A DNA stretch of 16,102 nt from Methanoregula sp. (lineage in GTDB: Archaea; Halobacteriota; Methanomicrobia; Methanomicrobiales; Methanospirillaceae). This document shows positions 13,571 to 16,102 of the stretch, piece by piece. The DNA lies in contig JALOBP010000071.1 of the NCBI GenBank assembly GCA_023228295.1, positions 1 through 16,102 on the forward strand, read 5' to 3'. Within the stretch, counting starts at the first letter, position 1; the number at the start of each line of letters is the position of its first letter. Position numbers and translations under genes: made by a program. The notes beneath the pieces are model-generated. The model was not told where the DNA came from, ran no database searches, and saw only the letters and a program-made list of their open reading frames with translations.

Positions 13571-14563
13571 TTAGCTGACGTAGTCAACAAGGCCCATCTG
13601 ATACCGTTCTCCTTCGATAAGGCACTCTACGGTATACTGGATGACATCGGAATCAGTCTGCCAGTTGGGATCATTTAGGATCTTGTCGTTGATGTACTGA
13701 TATCGGTCATCAGAGAAATGGGATTGCCATGCAAGATAACTTGCAGCATCGCTGACATCTGTGATTCCATAATAGTACCCGTCATTCACGACAGTATTAT
13801 AGAAATTTAGGTTCGTTGAGTGCCAGTTATTTCCGACAAACGATTCATACGCAGCATGCTGGGGCAGACCTTGGACAAATGAGTAGTGGAATGGTTGTGA
13901 CAGGTCGGCCATGAAATGCATGGAATACGCGAGATCATTCAGTGCCTGCGCACGATTTGACATCCATTCACCCTGTGCCAGATAGGCAAACGATTCAGCC
14001 TCGGTTGCTGCACCGGTACTATAATAATGGTTCCACGATGCACTTGGGGGTGGATTATCAGGTTCTCCTGCCATAGATGAGAGCGTATTTGCTGCAGACG
14101 ATCCAAGACCCATTGAGTATCCGGCAATATATGCCATATCATTGTGGACATCCATATAATTTGGATCAACCGGCGTTCCACTCCATTTGGGGGAAGGGCC
14201 GCCCGGTTCCATTATGATGTTATATACGGTTGCATATAGTTCTTCCATTTCAGTGTCTGATAACGTTGACGTCCCCGACCAGATTGCTGTAAGATTCTTT
14301 TTCAGGTCTGTTTTTTCCTTCGCGGTGAGAGAACTATTGTCAATTGCCTGGAATATTTCCTGCTGGTCTTTTTCTGGCATTGAATATACTACTGTGTTGG
14401 TCTTCATCAAATTTGCAGGATCGTCCAGACGTATTGGGTCTGTCGTTATCGTACCGCTTTTCTGGGGCGTAGTTACAATTTCTTCAGCGCTCACCATTGG
14501 CGCCAATACCATCCCAGCCAGCAACAATACCAGCAGGACGGCGGTTGTTTTTCGTAGAGACAT
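13571..14563 (-). CDS. Secreted zinc-dependent phospholipase C / S1-P1 nuclease-fold protein
   Basis: This 330-aa protein begins with a clear signal peptide (MSLRKTTAVLLVLLLAGMV, cleavage after PMVSA at residue 26), so it acts outside the cytoplasmic membrane. The mature part carries the metal-ligand pattern of the zinc-dependent phospholipase C/P1 nuclease fold: His140 in DVHNDMAYIAG, His179, MHFMADLSQPFHYSF (H216, D220, H226 in an HxxxDxxxPxH-type motif), and HAAYESFV (H236, E240). Residues 27-120 form an extra helical N-terminal part. Substrate cannot be assigned; archaeal ether phospholipids or nucleic acids are both possible. The ribosome-binding site GGAGAT lies 10 nt before the ATG at 14563. 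A 30-nt leader element shared with the gene at 14997-15893 sits 45 nt upstream, and the signal peptides of the two are also alike. A fossil second copy occurs at 12228-12424. Confidence 0.82.
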   Translation of the reverse strand: MSLRKTTAVLLVLLLAGMVLAPMVSAEEIVTTPQKSGTITTDPIRLDDPANLMKTNTVVYSMPEKDQQEIFQAIDNSSLTAKEKTDLKKNLTAIWSGTSTLSDTEMEELYATVYNIIMEPGGPSPKWSGTPVDPNYMDVHNDMAYIAGYSMGLGSSAANTLSSMAGEPDNPPPSASWNHYYSTGAATEAESFAYLAQGEWMSNRAQALNDLAYSMHFMADLSQPFHYSFVQGLPQHAAYESFVGNNWHSTNLNFYNTVVNDGYYYGITDVSDAASYLAWQSHFSDDRYQYINDKILNDPNWQTDSDVIQYTVECLIEGERYQMGLVDYVS

Positions 14564-14607
14564 TTTTCTTTCATCTCCTTTTTCTTCATCTCATTGCTGT
14601 ACCCAGA

Positions 14608-14637
14608 GGCACGAAGCCAACCTTCATAGGACCAGAA
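14608..14637 (-). promoter_or_regulatory. 30-nt leader element, copy 1 (before the phospholipase-like gene)
   Basis: On the minus strand it starts with TTCTGGTCCT and continues with ATGAAGGTTGGCTTCGTG and CC, ending 45 nt before the ATG at 14563. It differs from copy 2 (15937-15966) at two positions only. Its core can fold as ATGAAG/CTTCGT, a 6-bp stem with one T-G pair around a GTTGR loop, and the core difference falls in the loop. It also contains an ATG that opens a 13-codon frame (MKVGFVPLGTAMR). Confidence 0.6.
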
Positions 14638-14646
14638 GTACTATTC

Positions 14647-14937
14647 TCATTTTTCCAATTCTAGTGCATTCAACCGTTGCTCAATGGATAAAACCGATTG
14701 CCGGATCGATTGAATTGTTGCGGTGTTTTCTGATGAAGACATTTGTATTGTTTTCATTGCTTCAAGATAGCGCTCCTGTCGGGCATCAAGCCACTGCCTG
14801 ACAGAATCAACAAGGGCATCAATATAAATCATTGAAACAATTACCGCCCAGAAAATCCACCACCCGGTAATCATACAATAAAAGCTTACAATAACAAAAA
14901 CAACAATTGCCAGAATATTTTTAATCTTTTTATCCAA
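14647..14937 (-). CDS. Small two-TM membrane protein with C-terminal coiled coil
   Basis: This 96-aa protein has a short basic head (DKKIKN), two membrane helices (LAIVVFVIVSFYCMI and WWIFWAVIVSMIYIDAL, about residues 7-23 and 26-43), then a polar helix. The C-terminal stretch (TIQSIRQSVLSIEQRLNALELEK, split here only by position, about 74-96) shows a coiled-coil heptad pattern. Both ends should face the cytoplasm, by the positive head. I do not recognise the family. I choose the TTG at 14937 because AGAGGTG, a very strong site, precedes it by 5 nt; an upstream ATG-ATG pair at 14961 lacks one and would add eight residues. It lies between the two secreted-protein genes of the envelope cluster and may be an adaptor or a small regulator, which is inference. 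Confidence 0.68.
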   Translation of the reverse strand: MDKKIKNILAIVVFVIVSFYCMITGWWIFWAVIVSMIYIDALVDSVRQWLDARQERYLEAMKTIQMSSSENTATIQSIRQSVLSIEQRLNALELEK

Positions 14938-14970
14938 ATTAGCACCTCTCGTATACATCATTATTTATTC

Positions 14971-14990
14971 TAATAAAAAAGTTTTTTTAA
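14971..14990 (-). terminator. Terminator after the secreted protein gene
   Basis: On the minus strand seven A, one C and six T follow the stop codon at 14997, able to fold as an A/T hairpin that ends in a T-run (14980-14975). It separates the secreted-protein gene from the two-TM gene and may overlap that gene's own A/T-rich promoter. Confidence 0.45.
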
Positions 14991-14996
14991 GGAATG

Positions 14997-15893
14997 TTAC
15001 ACACACCCGTCGGGAGTAGCGGCGGTCCATTTTATTGCAGATCCGCCATTAGAGGGATATCCAAATGCGTCCATACCTACCCAATTATCAATCTGGATCC
15101 GAACATAGGTTAATCCTGCTTTGACATGGTTATTTACTTGACCTGAAACTGTTCCTACGCCGGATGTGGAATGAATGAATTCACAGTACTGGTAAGGCCA
15201 GACAACATTATATGATGATTCATCTTGAATTGCTATGATGCTGACGTCCGGATTGATATAGAATGTTCCCTTCACCTTGGCAGTGACCCAAGTTTGTGTT
15301 CCGACATAACTATCCGTCCTTTCCCTCGTTACGGCATACGTTGTCAAAACTACCTTCGATGAATCCGGCTGCTGAACGGAAAACGAGTACAGTTTGTCCT
15401 TAATTCTTGTTTCGAACATACCATCGTTATCGGTTAATCCATCGCTAACACCCATATTCGGGGCATACGTTTTTTCCCTTTCTCCTATCAATTCTGGGAC
15501 GATCGTGTGAGTTGTAATCGATTTACCATCATCCACGACTTCAAGAATATTACCATTGCGGCTGATTAAGAGAATTTGTGAATTTCCAAAATCATAGACC
15601 CCAATTACGGATTTTTCCGAATCCAGGAGTACAGCTTTTTTCATAATCCGGTCCGCAATACTCTTTGATTCATTATATCTTTTCAGAGAGACAGGATTGT
15701 GAGATATCTGCGATTTTTCTAAACCCATTACATCGAAAAGATTTTGATTGTCGCCAGATGCCAAATCTACCTTATTTACAGGGAATATGGCTTTCTGAAT
15801 GTCACTATCATGCCCCGCACTTACGCACGGCACTATGACCATCGCTGCCAGCATCAGTGTCAGCAAGACGGCGATTGTTTTCCATTGAGACAT
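14997..15893 (-). CDS. Secreted protein of unknown function
   Basis: The protein has 298 residues and a signal peptide (MSQWKTIAVLLTLMLAAMV, cleavage after PCVSA at residue 26) closely similar to that of the phospholipase-like protein. The mature part begins polar and helical (to about 90). It then becomes beta-rich, with VIGVYDFGNSQILLISRNG, VVLTTYAVTRE, TWVTAKVKGTFYINPDV and a C-terminal segment VKAGLTYVRIQIDNWVG, ending in Cys-Val; another Cys lies in YQYCEF. I recognise no family. The open frame reaches 16007, but the ATG at 15893 has a strong GGAGG site about 10 nt upstream and starts exactly at the signal peptide, so it is the start. A 30-nt element shared with the phospholipase gene lies 44 nt upstream. 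An in-frame ATG inside that element (15956) could give a 21-residue extension, which I consider unlikely. Confidence 0.7.
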   Translation of the reverse strand: MSQWKTIAVLLTLMLAAMVIVPCVSAGHDSDIQKAIFPVNKVDLASGDNQNLFDVMGLEKSQISHNPVSLKRYNESKSIADRIMKKAVLLDSEKSVIGVYDFGNSQILLISRNGNILEVVDDGKSITTHTIVPELIGEREKTYAPNMGVSDGLTDNDGMFETRIKDKLYSFSVQQPDSSKVVLTTYAVTRERTDSYVGTQTWVTAKVKGTFYINPDVSIIAIQDESSYNVVWPYQYCEFIHSTSGVGTVSGQVNNHVKAGLTYVRIQIDNWVGMDAFGYPSNGGSAIKWTAATPDGCV

Positions 15894-15936
15894 TTTTCTT
15901 TTCCTCCTTACGTTTTCTCCAAAATCTCCGCTCATC

Positions 15937-15966
15937 GGCACGAAGTCAACCTTCATAGGATCAGAA
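15937..15966 (-). promoter_or_regulatory. 30-nt leader element, copy 2 (before the secreted-protein gene)
   Basis: On the minus strand it starts with TTCTGATCCT and continues with ATGAAGGTTGACTTCGTG and CC, ending 44 nt before the ATG at 15893. It matches copy 1 (14608-14637) at 28 of 30 positions. With a TATA-like element at 16081-16090 it would lie within the transcribed leader, so an RNA hairpin is the favoured reading over a DNA operator. Confidence 0.6.
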
Positions 15967-16073
15967 TGTGATACCGTGCCTGCGGGCAGGACAGGATCCA
16001 GTCGCATATCAATCTTGGGCGGGTCCGTCCTCTTCTTTTCCGGGACAACCTGCGGTCATCCACAACATGAAAT

Positions 16074-16090
16074 ATATCCGGATATTTATA
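16074..16090 (-). promoter_or_regulatory. TATA box and palindrome of the secreted-protein gene
   Basis: TATAAATATC on the minus strand (16090-16081) is a good TATA box and predicts transcription starting near 16060, giving a leader of about 165 nt. A perfect 12-bp palindrome, ATATCCGGATAT (16074-16085), overlaps it and could bind a repressor. From 16008 to 16073 I see no gene. Confidence 0.45.
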
Positions 16091-16102
16091 CGTTCTCTCT
16101 CA

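Noticed and set aside
15894..16007. 38-residue N-terminal extension of the secreted protein up to 16007
   Set aside because: A strong GGAGG site and a signal peptide place the start at 15893, and the extension would bury the signal peptide and read through the shared leader element.
1..16102. CRISPR array or insertion sequence
   Set aside because: No regularly spaced repeats, no transposase-like frame and no IS-type terminal repeats with target duplications were seen.

Overview
The window looks like a chromosomal segment of a methanogenic archaeon, most likely of the order Methanomicrobiales (Methanoregula-like). This is inferred from an encoded tRNA without CCA, TATA-type promoters, Shine-Dalgarno sites of the GGTGA/GGAGG type, an archaeal two-domain ThiI, a DUF2150 protein next to a DUF5814-like Cys-motif protein, and a two-domain polyphosphate:AMP phosphotransferase.

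Region 1 (1-2425) is a small defence or addiction island 3' of a tRNA-Leu(GAG) gene. An AbiEi/AbiEii type IV toxin-antitoxin pair (minus strand, ATGA overlap) is preceded by a 36-bp inverted repeat that is its likely autoregulatory operator. The pair lies between the tRNA 3' end and a decayed tRNA-like 3' half that shares an exact 13-bp sequence with it. Next comes a second toxin-antitoxin-like pair: a 101-aa antitoxin-like gene and a HicA-like toxin gene broken by one extra base.

Region 2 (2426-6021) is a signalling pair on the plus strand. It comprises a STAS domain fused to a C-terminal domain of about 310 residues that I cannot name with certainty, and a membrane sensor with HAMP and a SpoIIE/RsbU-type PP2C phosphatase domain. 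Together they are two parts of a partner-switching pathway; no anti-sigma-type kinase is in the window. The first gene has a TATA box and a structured leader of about 155 nt.

Region 3 (6126-9677) is compact housekeeping or conserved-hypothetical DNA: a basic 90-aa protein, a 55-aa zinc-ribbon protein, a DUF5814-like gene coupled to a DUF2150 gene (minus strand), thiI (tRNA 4-thiouridine synthase), and a small ribbon-helix-helix protein with a leaderless-type promoter.

Region 4 (9713-16102, all minus strand) begins with a polyphosphate:AMP phosphotransferase. It continues into an AT-richer cluster of exported and membrane proteins: a secreted protein of unknown function, a two-TM coiled-coil protein, a secreted zinc-dependent phospholipase C-like protein, and two paralogous membrane-anchored proteins. 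A fossil of the phospholipase C-terminus lies just before the second paralog, which suggests tandem duplication of a phospholipase plus membrane-protein unit followed by decay of one phospholipase copy. A 30-nt element (two mismatches, able to fold into a hairpin) occurs at the same distance, 44-45 nt, upstream of both secreted-protein genes. This envelope cluster with its shared leader element is the best candidate for something undescribed.
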